In this document: piece by piece, positions 43,201 to 54,039 of the stretch
How the letters are laid out: every line of letters begins with the position of its first letter
How positions within the stretch are numbered: position 1 is the first letter of the stretch
Source of the DNA: Phanerochaete sordida
Taxonomy: Eukaryota > Basidiomycota > Agaricomycetes > Polyporales > Phanerochaetaceae
Direction: 5' to 3'
Length of the DNA: 64,000 nucleotides
Assembly (NCBI GenBank): GCA_019973155.2
Contig: BPQB01000009.1
Coordinates: 372,001 to 436,000, forward strand
The notes under the pieces: generated by a model
The model's input: the letters and a program-made list of their open reading frames with translations, nothing else
Told to the model about the DNA's origin: nothing
Database searches by the model: none
Program-made: the position numbers and the translations under genes

Positions 43201-46200
43201 GGGTCACCCGCTCGCTCACACGCACGCCCCGAGCCCTTCTCGAGCTTCTTTCCGCGACCCTTGGGCAGCTCTCACGGAAGATGGGAAGATGGCTCGCGCG
43301 TCCGCGCACCTCCGGCGCAAGCATCTTGCTGCCTTCCCATGGCGGTGTATCCTGCGAGCGGTCCTCCGGTCAACAAGGGGCCTATCAGCTGCGGGCGGTC
43401 GGCATCCAGTGTTCTGCGACGTGCCTCAGCGTCTGCTGAGTCGCTCACACGTACGGTCCTGTCGTAATTGGTGATAGACATGGAACGCTTACTGGCCCTT
43501 CTCAGAGCAGACTAGACGTGGGACGGACGCGCAGCGAGCCGCCCCCGGCGAGCGTCGGGCTGCTGTGGTCGACGGGGGCGGTGGCACGCAAAGCGCGAGC
43601 ACGGCCTGGCGCGGGTTTTGCGACCTGCGCGCACCAGCGGACGCGCGGCTGGCATGGGTCAACGCGCGTGCGTGGAGCGACGCTGCCGCTGCCGAGAATC
43701 AGACACCAGGTGTCACCAGGGTCACCCCAAATCAACGTGCGAGCCCGAAAGCAGCAGACCTGCCTCTTCCGGCCGCCGTGCCTCTGCACACCACGCCCGG
43801 TCCATTTGGAGGCGGGCGACGACCAGCAATCTCCGTGCCGCGCCCTCGCTCCCCGATCGTAATCAGCGGCCTGCGACGCTCGCAACAGGGTCCCCGCGTC
43901 TTCTGCCATGCCGATAGACACGGCACGCGCCCTGGCCGCTGGCACGACGCGCCGTCGAAAAGTGCGCTCCGCGGCGGGGGCGCCCGGGGTGCGCACCCCG
44001 TTTCTGCGCGCGGGGGCGTCCCGCACGCAGAAACCTGCAGAAACGGATGCGGGCCAAGGACGTGTGCGCCGCCGGGCGCCTGCAGGCCGTTGCGGGCAGA
44101 TCCCTGTCCAGTAACCGCGCGCGTGCGCGGCGGCGGCGGGTCGCGTGGTGCGAGGCTGCTTGAAGGCGGGCCCGCCAGGGCCCCCCGCGCGATACGGGGT
44201 GCCTCTGCACGGGCGCGCGCACGCGCAGAGGAGGAAGAAGACCGGCCCTCGTGGCGCCACTCCCTGTGCGCGCCGTCAAATTGCACTCAATGCGCTGTGC
44301 CCGCGGGCTCCACAACGTCGCGGATATGGGAGGGAGATTGGCGGTGGGGTACCGGTCACGCCGCGCGTGCCCTGCAGCGCCCAGCGTGGCTATCGCCGCC
44401 GCCACTGCCCTGCTGGATGCGGGTTCGGGGGCACTGCGCGGGCGTGCGCCGGGGGACCCCATTCTGCGTTAGAGCATGCCGGTGCTCGAGCCTGACGTGC
44501 TGTTGTCTACGGGATGCTTGGTATGGCATGGCTCTGACCTTGTGGACCCTGCAGCCGGGGCTGTTGTCTTTCGAAGCATCCCGGGGCGTATGGTAGGGCC
44601 AGCGTGGGATGCACCCCACTAGATGAACGACGTACTTGGAAGTCCAGCATAGAAGGGCTATTATCTGGATATGCCACTGCCGTTGTTGACATTCGAAGAT
44701 GCGTACAAGGCTGCTTGAGAAACCTGGATAGTCAGATAGGTGAGGCACTCGCGAAGCACTGAGCACTATCAGAGCACAGCGTGCGCCGAAGCACAGACGG
44801 TGACGTCGACGACATAGCTCGGCAAACGGGTGGCACAGCGTACACGTAAGGTTGCAGGGTGCCGCACACGAAAATACACATGCGTGGCACCCCCGGGTGC
44901 CGCTCAAGTCCCCTGCGACACGCATGACGCCGCGCGACGTGTCGTCCCTGCCCGACTGATGGCGAGTTTCCTGTTATGTCGCCGGGGACAGAGCGTTCCT
45001 GGCAGTTGCACGCATTTGATTGTGCGCGAGATCTGGGGGAGTGATGACGAGGCGCAACGAACGCACCCTCGAGGACGGGCACACGCGCCGAAGCGAGCTT
45101 CGCGTTTGCCGTGGTGGCGGCGCCAAGACAGGGCTTCGTCGTTAGGCGGCGCAGCCAATCGCGCGTCGCAGCGCACCTGCTGGGGCCCACCCGCATGTCG
45201 CATGCGCATGACGTTCGTCATTCCGCAGCGCGGCGATCCAACATACAGGCTCGCTCGGTCCCGTTATGGGTCGCCCCGCACCTCCGTAGACCTCCGTGCG
45301 ATGATAGGCTCCACGCACGCGGGCTTCGGTATGACTATGACGGGCGGTGCTGCTGGGGGCTGGCGTGGGAGCAGAAGCGAAGCGTCAGCCATTAGCAAAA
45401 TGCCTTGGAAGGTGACGCTTCCGGGACGTCTGCAAGTGGAGAGACTTCGACTCGTTCGCGCATAGTGAGCTAAAGTAACTGGGGTGCGAACAGGCTTGCC
45501 GAGCGAGCTTGTGAACCCGCGCAGCCGAGGGGGCCGATGCGACTGCTGGGATCGCTGGGATCGCTACAGCGCACTTCCGCATTGGGCAAACGTGCTTCAT
45601 TTCGTGGGTGGGGCAAGAACCTTCGCGCTGTCGGCTCCACAGGGTGGTAACTTTGACTACAGCTCTGACATACGCCCTCGAACGCCCTCGCAGCCTCTCG
45701 CACTGCCTGCGCCGCTCTCGCCGCTGCTGCAAATTTCCGGGCCAATTTCCCCTCGACGGTGTGCAAATTTCCTGCACGCTATTTGTCGGGCTCAGTCATG
45801 GCTCGCGTGGCAGGCGGACGGGCGCGCAGCCGCCGGGACGATCGCTGGCGCCGTCTTGCCGGTTCCCGATTGATCGCGTAAGTTTCCTTATCAGGCGCTG
45901 GATTGTGGCGTCCATCAGGCGCCCCGTGGTGGCACCGCCCTTTGTTCTCGCAGCCCGCCTCGCACGCTTCTGTCCCACTCGAATCGGGGGTTGCGTTCTC
46001 TCCGCCTCTTCCTCTCATATCGGCTTCAAAGGGGACGGGGCCGCTTCGTCTCCGCTCTGCCCGGGCGGCGGCCGTGGGTCCCCCTGCAGTGTGCCTCCGC
46101 GGAGGGCGCACACGCCGACGCACGGCGAGCACCCTGAAAAACGCCACCAGGGAATAAAGTTGGGAGGGGACTCCGCATTTGGAATGCCGTCGGCCGGGGG

Positions 46201-46700
46201 CGGCGGTCGTCAAGCGCGAGGGACTGCGGAGGAAGCGCCGCGGGCACTCTGGAAAGCCATCGATGGACGTCGGTGTCCCAGAAAGGGAATTTCGGCGGCC
46301 GATTGGGGTGGCTTCGGCGGGGCGCCTAAGGGGCCGCCCTTATCTTTGGCCGCCGAGGGCGGCGAACGGGTTGTCCGAGAGAGCGGCTTCATCTCTCTTC
46401 CTCCGATCTCCCCTCCTTGGCTGACAAGCGCTCCACTCACCCACACCACAATGGCTGAACAGAACATCACAAAATTAACCTCGCGCTCTGTCTGCACCGG
46501 CCAAGGAGGCAAACGACAAACGCCCGCGGCTGACGTCAAACACAGGCCTGTGCTCAAAACCTATATAAGACCCATGCCAACCTCCCTCCATCCTCACCAA
46601 AGTCGTGTTCTACACACATACCACCTTCACCCTCATACCCACTAGACTCTCACCTCTTTCCTCTACCTCCACGAACTTCCACGACCACCCACCCACAAAC
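40268..46700. other. 6.4-kb stretch with no supportable gene
   Basis: 40268-43480 has only short open frames on both strands. 43500-44500 is strongly GC-rich and open in several frames at once (the longest, 343 codons, at 43565-44596), giving Arg/Ala/Gly/Pro peptides with no domain, so I treat it as compositional. 45480-46640 again has overlapping frames and runs into the promoter of the phosphatase gene. I found no transposase, tRNA or rRNA. The stretch may hold a long non-coding transcript or a degenerated element. Confidence 0.4.
46562..46700 (+). promoter_or_regulatory. TATA box and CT-rich leader of the HAD phosphatase gene
   Basis: tatataag at 46562-46569 lies about 130 bp before the ATG at 46701. 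The interval is CT-rich (ctctcacctctttcctctac), a common feature around transcription starts of highly expressed fungal genes. CCCCT/AGGGG pentamers, the core of stress-response elements in yeast, occur upstream (for example near 46082, 46165, 46328 and 46410), but this short motif is expected by chance in GC-rich DNA. Confidence 0.45.
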
Positions 46701-47876
46701 ATGTCGACCCAACAACAGCAACTCGTCGCGACTTTCTACGCCGATGCCGTCCTCTTTGACATGGTAAGTCCTCCCTCAGTGGCCACTCGCACGAACACGC
46801 CACTCACAGCGCTCCGCAGGACGGCACACTCACCGACTCCATCGCCGCCGTCGAGGCCGCGTGGGGCAAGGTCGCGCAGGACATCGGGCAGGACCCGGCG
46901 TACGTGATCGCCGCCACGCACGGCAAGCGCGCCGTGGACAACCTCGCCCAGTTCAAGCCGCACATCAAGGCGCACGAGATGGACGACGAGGTCGAGGCCT
47001 TCGAGCAGTCCATCCTCTACTTCGCGGACGCGTACAACAGGCACGGCCCCGGCTCGCAGCCGTCCTCGCAGGTCACGACGCCCGTCGACTCCGGCGCGAC
47101 GACACCCGCGCTCACGCCCTCGAGCTCCGCACCCTCGTCCCGCGCGCCCTCGCGCACGTCGTCCTTCGCCGGCGGCGTCGCGCAGCTCGCGAGCATCCGC
47201 CGCCCGTCCTTCCTCAGCCGCCTCACGGGCCTCCTCACGATGTCTGCCGTCCGCGAGGGCGAGGAGGCGACCTTCGACGACCCGATCATGGAGGAGCAGC
47301 ACGAGGAGATGATGGCACAGGAGAGCAAGCTCCAGAAGCACCAGCTCCAGGCATGGCAGCTCGAGGCCGCCGCCGTCGACCGTTCCGTCCGCATCCTCCC
47401 CGGTGTCAAGAAGATGATCTCGTCTATCCCTGAGGGCCACTACGCAGTTGCGACCTCTGGCGCAAAGACATATGGTGAGTTTCCCCCACTTTGGATATCC
47501 TCGACTGCGAGGCTGACTTGTCCTCTTCCTAGCCTACGGCTGCATGACCCGCGTCGGCATCACCCCACCAAAAGTCACGATCACCGCGGACGACAAGCGT
47601 CTCAAGGCCGGCAAGCCCGCGCCCGACCCCTTCCTGCTCGCCGCGAAGGAGCTCGGCTTCGACGCGAAGAACTGCGTCGTCTTCGAGGACTCGCCCTCGG
47701 GCATCAAGGCCGGCGTCGCGTCTGGCGCGACCGTCATCGCCGTCTGCACGAGCCACGAGCGCAGCAAGATCGAGAACTGCGGCGCGCACTACCTCGTCCC
47801 GAACATGGAGAAGGTCACCTGCGAGCCCGTCGAGCAGGACGGCAAGCTCCAGCTCAAGTTCTCCATCTACGCGTAG
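46701..47876 (+). CDS. HAD-superfamily sugar/glycerol-phosphate phosphatase (glycerol-3-phosphatase type) with a large insert
   Basis: Exons 46701-46763, 46820-47474 and 47533-47876, introns of 56 and 58 nt, 353 residues. All four HAD motifs are present: FDMDGTLTDS (nucleophile Asp), AVATSGAKT, the Lys of AGKPAPDPF, and VFEDSPSGIKAG. The general fold and the motif IV region resemble yeast Gpp1/Gpp2 and 2-deoxyglucose-6-phosphatases, which are about 250 residues. The extra length is an insert at roughly residues 95-175, Ser/Thr/Pro-rich then Glu/Gln-rich, between the cap helices. Likely cytosolic; glycerol production under osmotic stress is a reasonable guess, not shown. Confidence 0.85.
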
Positions 47877-48332
47877 ACGGCTTGACTTTCCCTCTCCTCT
47901 TCTTCTTCTCCATCGTTCCACGTCTATGCTTTCCCTCGCTCTCGCAATCCCCACCTAATCTTGCAATATTTCCTTCTCCCCCATGCATTAGTAGCTGTAC
48001 ACTAGAATCTCTCGCCTGCTCTATTGTGTACTAGTATTTTGGAATTGACACTGGCTGTACTCCAAACCTCGTCATGTCTGAAAATTTTCCGTCGCGCGCC
48101 ACTCCAGCGGCCACCTCTGTGGCGCAAGGAGCGCGTCCAGCGCAGCCACAACGCCGTCTGTGAAGTTCTCGGACGTCCGCTACCGACGGCCCCGCTGACG
48201 AGACGGTGCGACAGCGTCCCACGCGCTCTTCCTCCGAAACGCACAGCGATCTCCTCCCGCAGCGATCGACGAGCGCGACCTCCGGAGGCGGACGCTTCTC
48301 CTGCGCGCGTCGGATGGGGGAAATGATGTGGA

Positions 48333-48570
48333 TACTGTACAAACATGACCAAGAGTTCACGGCCTGTGACCTGTGACGCTCGCCGACGGTCCAGTTCGCA
48401 GTTCAGCGCGCGTCCAGACGCCCGAGGGGCCAATCAGAGCGTGGGAATTCCGTCGGGGCGCGTCAGCGCCCGCCGAAATTGCGCTCCGTGACCTGTGACC
48501 CCAGTTCGCCGACGTGCTGTTCATGGCCTCTGTGACCGTGACGTGAACTCTTGGTCATGTTCGTACAGTA
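48333..48570. mobile_element. 238-bp MITE-like element with 29-bp terminal inverted repeats
   Basis: 48333-48361 and the reverse complement of 48542-48570 are identical except for one base (tactgtacaaac against tactgtacgaac). Both ends start with TA, so the element may be CTGTAC...GTACAG flanked by a TA target duplication, as in Tc1/mariner-type MITEs. Inside, the phrase gtgacctgtgac plus gttcgcc occurs twice in direct orientation (near 48366 and 48488). It has no coding capacity. Confidence 0.65.
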
Positions 48571-49083
48571 CACGCGCTGGAGCGCCTGACCAACGCTGTG
48601 TGCGCCCGCCCCCACGGCCCCGCGCTGCTATCCTCTCCGCGAACGTGCAGCACGACGTCGGCCGTACGCACACGCCGTCGTCATGCGGTGGCCGCAGCTG
48701 TGGGTGCCAGTGGGTGCGGTGGGTACAGCGGTGGGTACAGCGGTGGGTTCGGCGCCGCCGGGCGCGCGCCCGCGGCCGAGAGGTGCCCCGCCGGGCTGGA
48801 GACGGCGGGCCCGCGAGAACGATGCCGGCGTCGGCTGTGACGTGGTCGGCGCGGGACGGGGGACGTGGCTCCGCCACGCCAGCGGCGTGGGGTTGGGACG
48901 ACTGGGAGCCGGAGGCGGCGAGCTGGAGAGTCTGGAGGCGGGGCGGTCGGAGGTTCGGCGTGCGGCGTGCGCGGTTCGCGAAAGGACGCGCGCCGTCCGG
49001 AGGCGTCACGTGCGGCCGGGCACCGTGGTTCGAATCCCGGCGCGTGCGTTCGTGTTTGTTCTCGACTTCGACTAGTCTCGTTC

Positions 49084-49173
49084 CCAGACATCCTAAGCAG
49101 CCACCGGGAGAAGCCGTGGGGACCGCGTCGGACTTCGAAAAAGCGAAGTGCGGTCTCTGCTTAGAATGTCTGG
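49084..49173. repeat. foldback repeat, copy 1
   Basis: The ends ccagacatcctaagcag (49084) and ctgcttagaatgtctgg (49157-49173) are inverted repeats with one mismatch, and the centre has a second inverted repeat (ggacttcg and cgaagtg). A related sequence lies in the opposite orientation at 50247-50337. Homology between the copies continues outward to about 49050-49215 and 50200-50375 (shared tagctcg(c/a)gcgcacgtgac). Confidence 0.6.
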
Positions 49174-50246
49174 TCACTTTCGATGCGACGGGTGTAGCTC
49201 GCTCGCACGTGACCTCGTTGCGCAAAGCTCGAGCTCGTGCCGGCTACCTGTCCTCCGCCTTGCTTTCACCTCTGCCTCCGTTTACGCCTGTCAGGTACAT
49301 ACAAGAGCATATATATATGATGTTTCGGGACTACTCTACACGATTAAATCCCTCGCAAGCATCGAATAACTTGCATAGCCCGCCGTAACGGTGAACGGTA
49401 TTGGCTCAAGTTCTGGCACTGTCTATACTCACGGCGCAGAGCTGAGGTGAATTGGAAAGGCGGATGGCAGCGCTGGGAGACACACCGGGGTTGGTGGAGT
49501 GCGGAAGCCTCTGGGATGACCTTGCCATGGAGGCACACTGGACAAGGTGGGCTGAGGGCGACCACGAGCAGAGACGGAGGGGAGGATCTGGCGCCCCCAC
49601 TGGATGCACTGATGCACTGTGCGAAGGGCTGCACGAGCTTCTTCGTGATGGCGGCAAAGGCGAGCGTTGAAGAGCGTTGTCGGGGAGGGGGCACTAAACT
49701 GGGGGCAAGAGAGACGCATATATACATAGTAATGAAATACGCACCGATCCGCTTCGACCGCCCTAACCAATGTATCCTCGATGCAGCGCAATTCGGCGCA
49801 GCAGGCGGCGCACGTCGCGTCCACTCACGGCAGCGCACCAACTAAGCCGTGCCTCGACGTAACCCTCCTCTAACCTGCCGAAGCTTACCGTTCAGAGGCG
49901 TGGGGTACAGACCATAGGCTGTGGCACACGCTTTTCTTGGTCGCTGGCGGCTGCAGAAGCAGTATGGGAGCGTGCAGAGCGCCGCTCCGTGCGGGATGTG
50001 TCGGAGGGAGATGACGGAGCGCACTGCGCTGGGAGGGGGCCAAGGGAGATCGAGGTGTCGATGAACTTGCTGCCTATTTGACAGACAGCGTGACTGACAG
50101 CCTCGCGGGAGTTCTCGCAGGTCATCGTGTCGTGGCAAGGTGGTCGTTGAGGCCTGTGAAGGCCAAGACGAACTGTAGACGGCTCGCGGGGACCGCACAA
50201 GCGCCAGTCACGTGCGCTCGAGCTACACCCGCCCGACCGACTTTCA

Positions 50247-50337
50247 CCAGACATTCTGGCATGGGACCCGACTTCGGTTTTTCGAAGTCCGACGTGGTCC
50301 CGCCCGGCCTTAGCCGGTCAATGCCAGGAATGGCTGG
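50247..50337. repeat. foldback repeat, copy 2 (inverted relative to copy 1)
   Basis: The ends ccagacattctggc (50247-50260) and gccaggaatggctgg (50323-50337) form an imperfect inverted repeat; the centre is gggacccgacttcgg then cgaagtccgacgtggtccc. It aligns with the reverse complement of 49084-49173 at roughly three of four positions. The two copies lie about 1.1 kb apart in a gene-free region. Confidence 0.55.
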
Positions 50338-51039
50338 GGACGAGACTAGACTTCGACGTGCTGCGGGGTGTTCTCCCTTGCTGCTTTTCTGAGAGTTTCT
50401 CTGAAATTTTTCTGCTGAAGCACACGTCAGATGAAGCTCGCCAGTCGACCGACCAGGCGGAGGTTTGCGGCCGTGACTCGTGTCGCTCGCTGAATTTGAA
50501 GATGTAGGATGCAGAGGACACTATCTACCACGAAGCGTTCACAGCAAGGGGCCTATTGGTATGCCTGAACGGTAAGTACTCTGGGGGCTGCTCGGTCTGA
50601 GATCTGAGAGCCGAATGTCCGGCCGACCCTCCGGAGCTTGCTAGGTAGGTTCGCTAGCTCTGGCCATGCCACGAATTACGCTAAACACGGACGATTACCA
50701 GGTATTCATGTCTTCCGAACGCGAGGAAGCCGCGCATGTAGTAGGCCTCCGCGTCGAATACTGCGTGCTTGATGAAGAGAGCTCTGGCCTTGTGCTGTGA
50801 GGGAGGTGGAGGACAGGCCGTTCTGGGCATTGTTGACACAGACCGAACTTCCCGTCAAGACCTGTCATGTCACGATAGCTCGCAGTCACATCTCGCATTC
50901 ATCGGTGCAGCCGTCTGTGCTCAGCAGAGTAACACATGTTTCCGCCGTCACGTATAAAGCCCGTTTCTCCTGCTCGACGCCTCGCAAACCCTCTTCGTCC
51001 ACCCCTTCCCCCACGCCCATCTCCAACAACACCCGCGCA

Positions 51040-52517
51040 ATGTCGACTAGCAAAGTCCCCTTCTCCGGTCACCTCAAAGGGGGCTCCGGCAAGGACATGC
51101 TCGCCCGTGACAGGGCCAGGGCTGCGAAGATCCTGCGGGGCGTCCGCCCTCACGGCCCGAAACGCGCGCAAGAGCTGCTCAGCGACGCGTCTGCCAACGG
51201 TGTAGGCGTCAATGTGACCGACGCCGGTGTTACTTACACCGCCAACGTCGGCGTCGGCAGCCCTGCGACTCAGTACACGCTCTTGATCGACACCGGTAGG
51301 TCGACCGGGCGGGTCGTCGTCGTGGAAGAGGCTGATATCACTCTAGGGAGCTCGAATACCTGGGTCGGTGCGGACAAGAAGTACGCTAAGACCAGCACCA
51401 GCAAGTCTACCGGTCACCAGGTGGTGAGTTGACGGGAGCCGTTGCGTCGACATATGCTGACTATATGCGTCCAGAACGTGTCCTATGGCTCGGGCTCATT
51501 CACCGGAACGGAGTGTGAGTCGCGTCAAGTCTCCATCCCCTCTGTCATTTCTCAACATCATCTAGATACCGACACCGTGACCCTCGGGCCCTCCCTCGTC
51601 ATAAAGAACCAATCCATCGGCGTCGCCTCTTCTGCCCAAGGCTTCCAGGGCGTCGATGGAATTCTCGGCGTTGGACCGACCGACCTCACCCAGGGCACTG
51701 TCTCGGGACAGAACTTGGTGCCAACTGTGGTCGACAATCTCTTCTCCCAGGGCGCCATTGCTACCGATACGCTCGGTATCTTCTACCAACCGACGACGAA
51801 GGAAGGCGCCATCAACGGCGAGCTCACCTTTGGAGGTGTCGACCAGTCTAAGTATGTTGCTTTGAATACGCCTTAGCGCACGTTTCTGAACTGTTTTGTA
51901 GGATTAAGGGCGATCTCACCTACGTCCCGATCACCGACACTTCGCCTGCGAGCAACTACTGGGGTATCGACCAGGACCTTTCGTACGGCGGCCAGAAGCT
52001 GCTCTCTGGTGCCGCTGGCATCGTCGACACCGGCACCACGCTGCTCATGATCGCGACGGACGCGTTCGAGAAGTACCAGAAGGCAACCGGTGCGAAGATG
52101 GACCAGACCACCGGTCTTCTCAAGATCACAGAGCAGCAGCTCAGCAAGCTCCAGAGCCTCATCTTCACCATCGGTACCATTGATTACGCTTCCTCCGAGA
52201 ACTTCGCTCACTTTGTTGGTAGCGGGCAAGACCTACGAGCTGAATGCAAACGCGCAGATCTGGCCTCGCGCTCTCAACTCCATGCTCGGTGGCGACAGTG
52301 ACGGCATTTACCTTATCGTCGCCGACATGGGCAGTCCCAGTGGCCAGGGCCTCGATTTCATCAGTCAGTTTACGTCTTCGTCAGTGTACTCGGGATGTTG
52401 ATCTCGCTATCTTCAGACGGCTTTGCCTTCCTGCAGCGCTTCTACAGCGTGTACGACACCGGCAAAGGAGGCGTCGGCCTCGCACCGACCTCGTTTACCA
52501 ACGCGACGACCAACTGA
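51040..52517 (+). CDS. pepsin-like aspartic protease (family A1) without visible signal peptide
   Basis: Seven exons: 51040-51295, 51347-51423, 51475-51514, 51566-51851, 51902-52173, 52223-52363 and 52417-52517; introns of 49-53 nt; 390 residues. Both catalytic motifs are intact: LLIDTGSSNTWVG (split by intron 1) and GIVDTGTTLLM. Other landmarks are VSYGSGSFTGTEY, DGILGVGP, FGGVD and the C-terminal GFAFLQRFYSVYDTGK, VGLAP. The pro-region is present (residues about 1-60). The N-terminus MSTSKVPFSGHLKGGSGKDM is hydrophilic, with no signal peptide. A TATA box 80 bp upstream argues against a missing 5' exon. Secretion, if any, would need another route or a start I cannot see. Confidence 0.9.
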
Positions 52518-52927
52518 ATGCCTTGCAATGTTCGTGATTCTGTCGCTGTGCCGGTATGTTGTACGATAGTGTCGAGGTTCAAATATTTTTGATCGAGGAA
52601 ATCAATGGAATCATCTTTTTTGTGAATAAGTACGACGCAGTCCGAACAGAGAAATTGGATGGGGTGCAAGGTCGCCGCTGTCTCTGCTACCCGACTTTGG
52701 TGACGGCCATCATTATTTTCTTCTCCTCGAGATGAGTACGGTGAGTTCACCGCTGTCCGAGTGCTGACCAGAGTAATTGTCATATCGATATCGGTCTGCT
52801 TTATTTCTTACAAAGTCCAGTCCTTCGTCAAAAAGTCCTACAACAGCTTTCAAACCGACCTAAGGTCCTTGCCAGCGTCCGTAACTAATCGTCCCGTCCC
52901 GCCGTCCCGCCAACATCTTACACGCCT

Positions 52928-53718
52928 TCAAGCGATGTACCCACAAGCGAGCAGCATGATTCTCCAATCTCCTCCGCACGTCAACCCATGGTTCCCGGGG
53001 CAAGTGTAGCTACAGTCGGTGTCAGGCGCGTGGTTAACGCTCTGGTATCCCGTCCCGCAGTGGCACTCGTTGCCATGTTCGACGCCGGACCACCTGTATC
53101 CCTTCGCGGTGCAGAAGTTGAGGCAGGTGACGGGCGTGTTGTTGTCGAGGAACCACATCTCGTCGCCGATGAGCACGCGGCTCGCGGTATCCGTCGCGCA
53201 CGGGTCCGCGACGACGCAGTTCGTCGGGAGCACCTCGACCGGCGGCGGCGTCTGGTACAGCTGGATGAGCCACGCGCCGCCGCACGTCTGGCTCGCGTCG
53301 CCCGCGCACGGCGTCGCGCAGCTCGCGGCCGTGAGCCCGTACGTCGCGTCCGTCGTCGCGCCGCTCACGAAGCCCGAGCCGCAGTGGCACTCGTTGCCGT
53401 TCTCGACGCCGGCGTAGTCGTACCCGTTGTCGGTGCAGTGCTGGATGCAGTTGTTCGGCGTGTTGTTCGGCAGGTCGGCGATGACGTCGCTCAGCAGCAG
53501 CCGCGAGCCGTCGTCCTGCGAGCATGCGCTCGCGAGCGCCCAGTTCGGGGGCAGCGGGGGCGTGTCGCGCGCCTTGAGCGTGGTGGTGGGGGTGAAGCCT
53601 GTGGTCGCGGTCAGAGGAGGCATGAGGGAGCGTGGGCAGACTTACCGCTGGGTGTCGCAGCACCTATGCCAACGAGTAGCAGCAAGCTGACAGCAAGAAC
53701 ACTAGTCTGGGAAAGCAT
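52928..53718 (-). CDS. secreted protein with two WSC domains, no Cys module
   Basis: Exons 53718-53646 and 53598-52928, one 47-nt phase-1 intron, 247 residues. Exon 1 encodes only the signal peptide (MLSQTSVLAVSLLLLVGIGA). A short linker with a possible basic processing site (LKAR) leads to WSC domains at about 44-142 and 152-243 (YAGVENGNECHCG and WSGVEHGNECHCG). The C-terminus (WRIMLLACGYIA) differs from the WRIQIY end of the other copies. A TATA box (gtataaaaag on the minus strand) lies near 53760. Paralog of the gene at 61096, with the same exon layout. Confidence 0.83.
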
Positions 53719-54039
53719 GGCGGTGAATTGTAGTGAGAAAATCCCTGCATTCCCCGACTTTTTATACGCCCAGTCCAGAAGCATGAGAGTACCGCACCGC
53801 TATTGAGTTGGAACATAAGGGATGCGCCATCATTCTCACAGCTACGCATATCAATAGGGTGTGCCTAGCTGTGCCTTGGCATGTCCAGGAAGCTCAGACT
53901 CTCGTCTCGTAACCATGATCTTGTCGCACTTAAAGACGCTTTGGTGGTAGGGGTATATCCGAGGTTGACCCCGGTAGCCGCCCTGTAGCCGCCCTGTAGC
54001 CGAGGTCTGCCGGTGGCGGAGCTCAAATCGAGAGATTGA

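Larger units (their letters stand above)
47877..51039. other. gene-poor, repeat-bearing spacer
   Basis: Apart from the TIR element and the two foldback repeats listed separately, I see no gene. Overlapping frames at 48500-49390 and 49344-50250 lack domains. The TATA box of the protease gene (cgtataaag) lies at about 50951-50959. Confidence 0.45.

Noticed and set aside
43565..44596. 343-codon plus-strand open frame
   Set aside because: Other long frames overlap it on both strands, the peptide is Arg/Ala/Gly/Pro-rich with no domain, and the DNA is very GC-rich.
45608..46645. 345-codon plus-strand open frame before the phosphatase gene
   Set aside because: It runs through the TATA box of a well-supported gene and has no protein-like features.
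49027..49040. ggttcgaatccc, identical to a tRNA B box
   Set aside because: The flanking bases do not form a five-pair T stem, and there is no A box or acceptor stem at the right distance, so no tRNA is called.
50797..51039. In-frame upstream extension of the aspartic protease
   Set aside because: It crosses the TATA box, has no signal peptide and is not protein-like.
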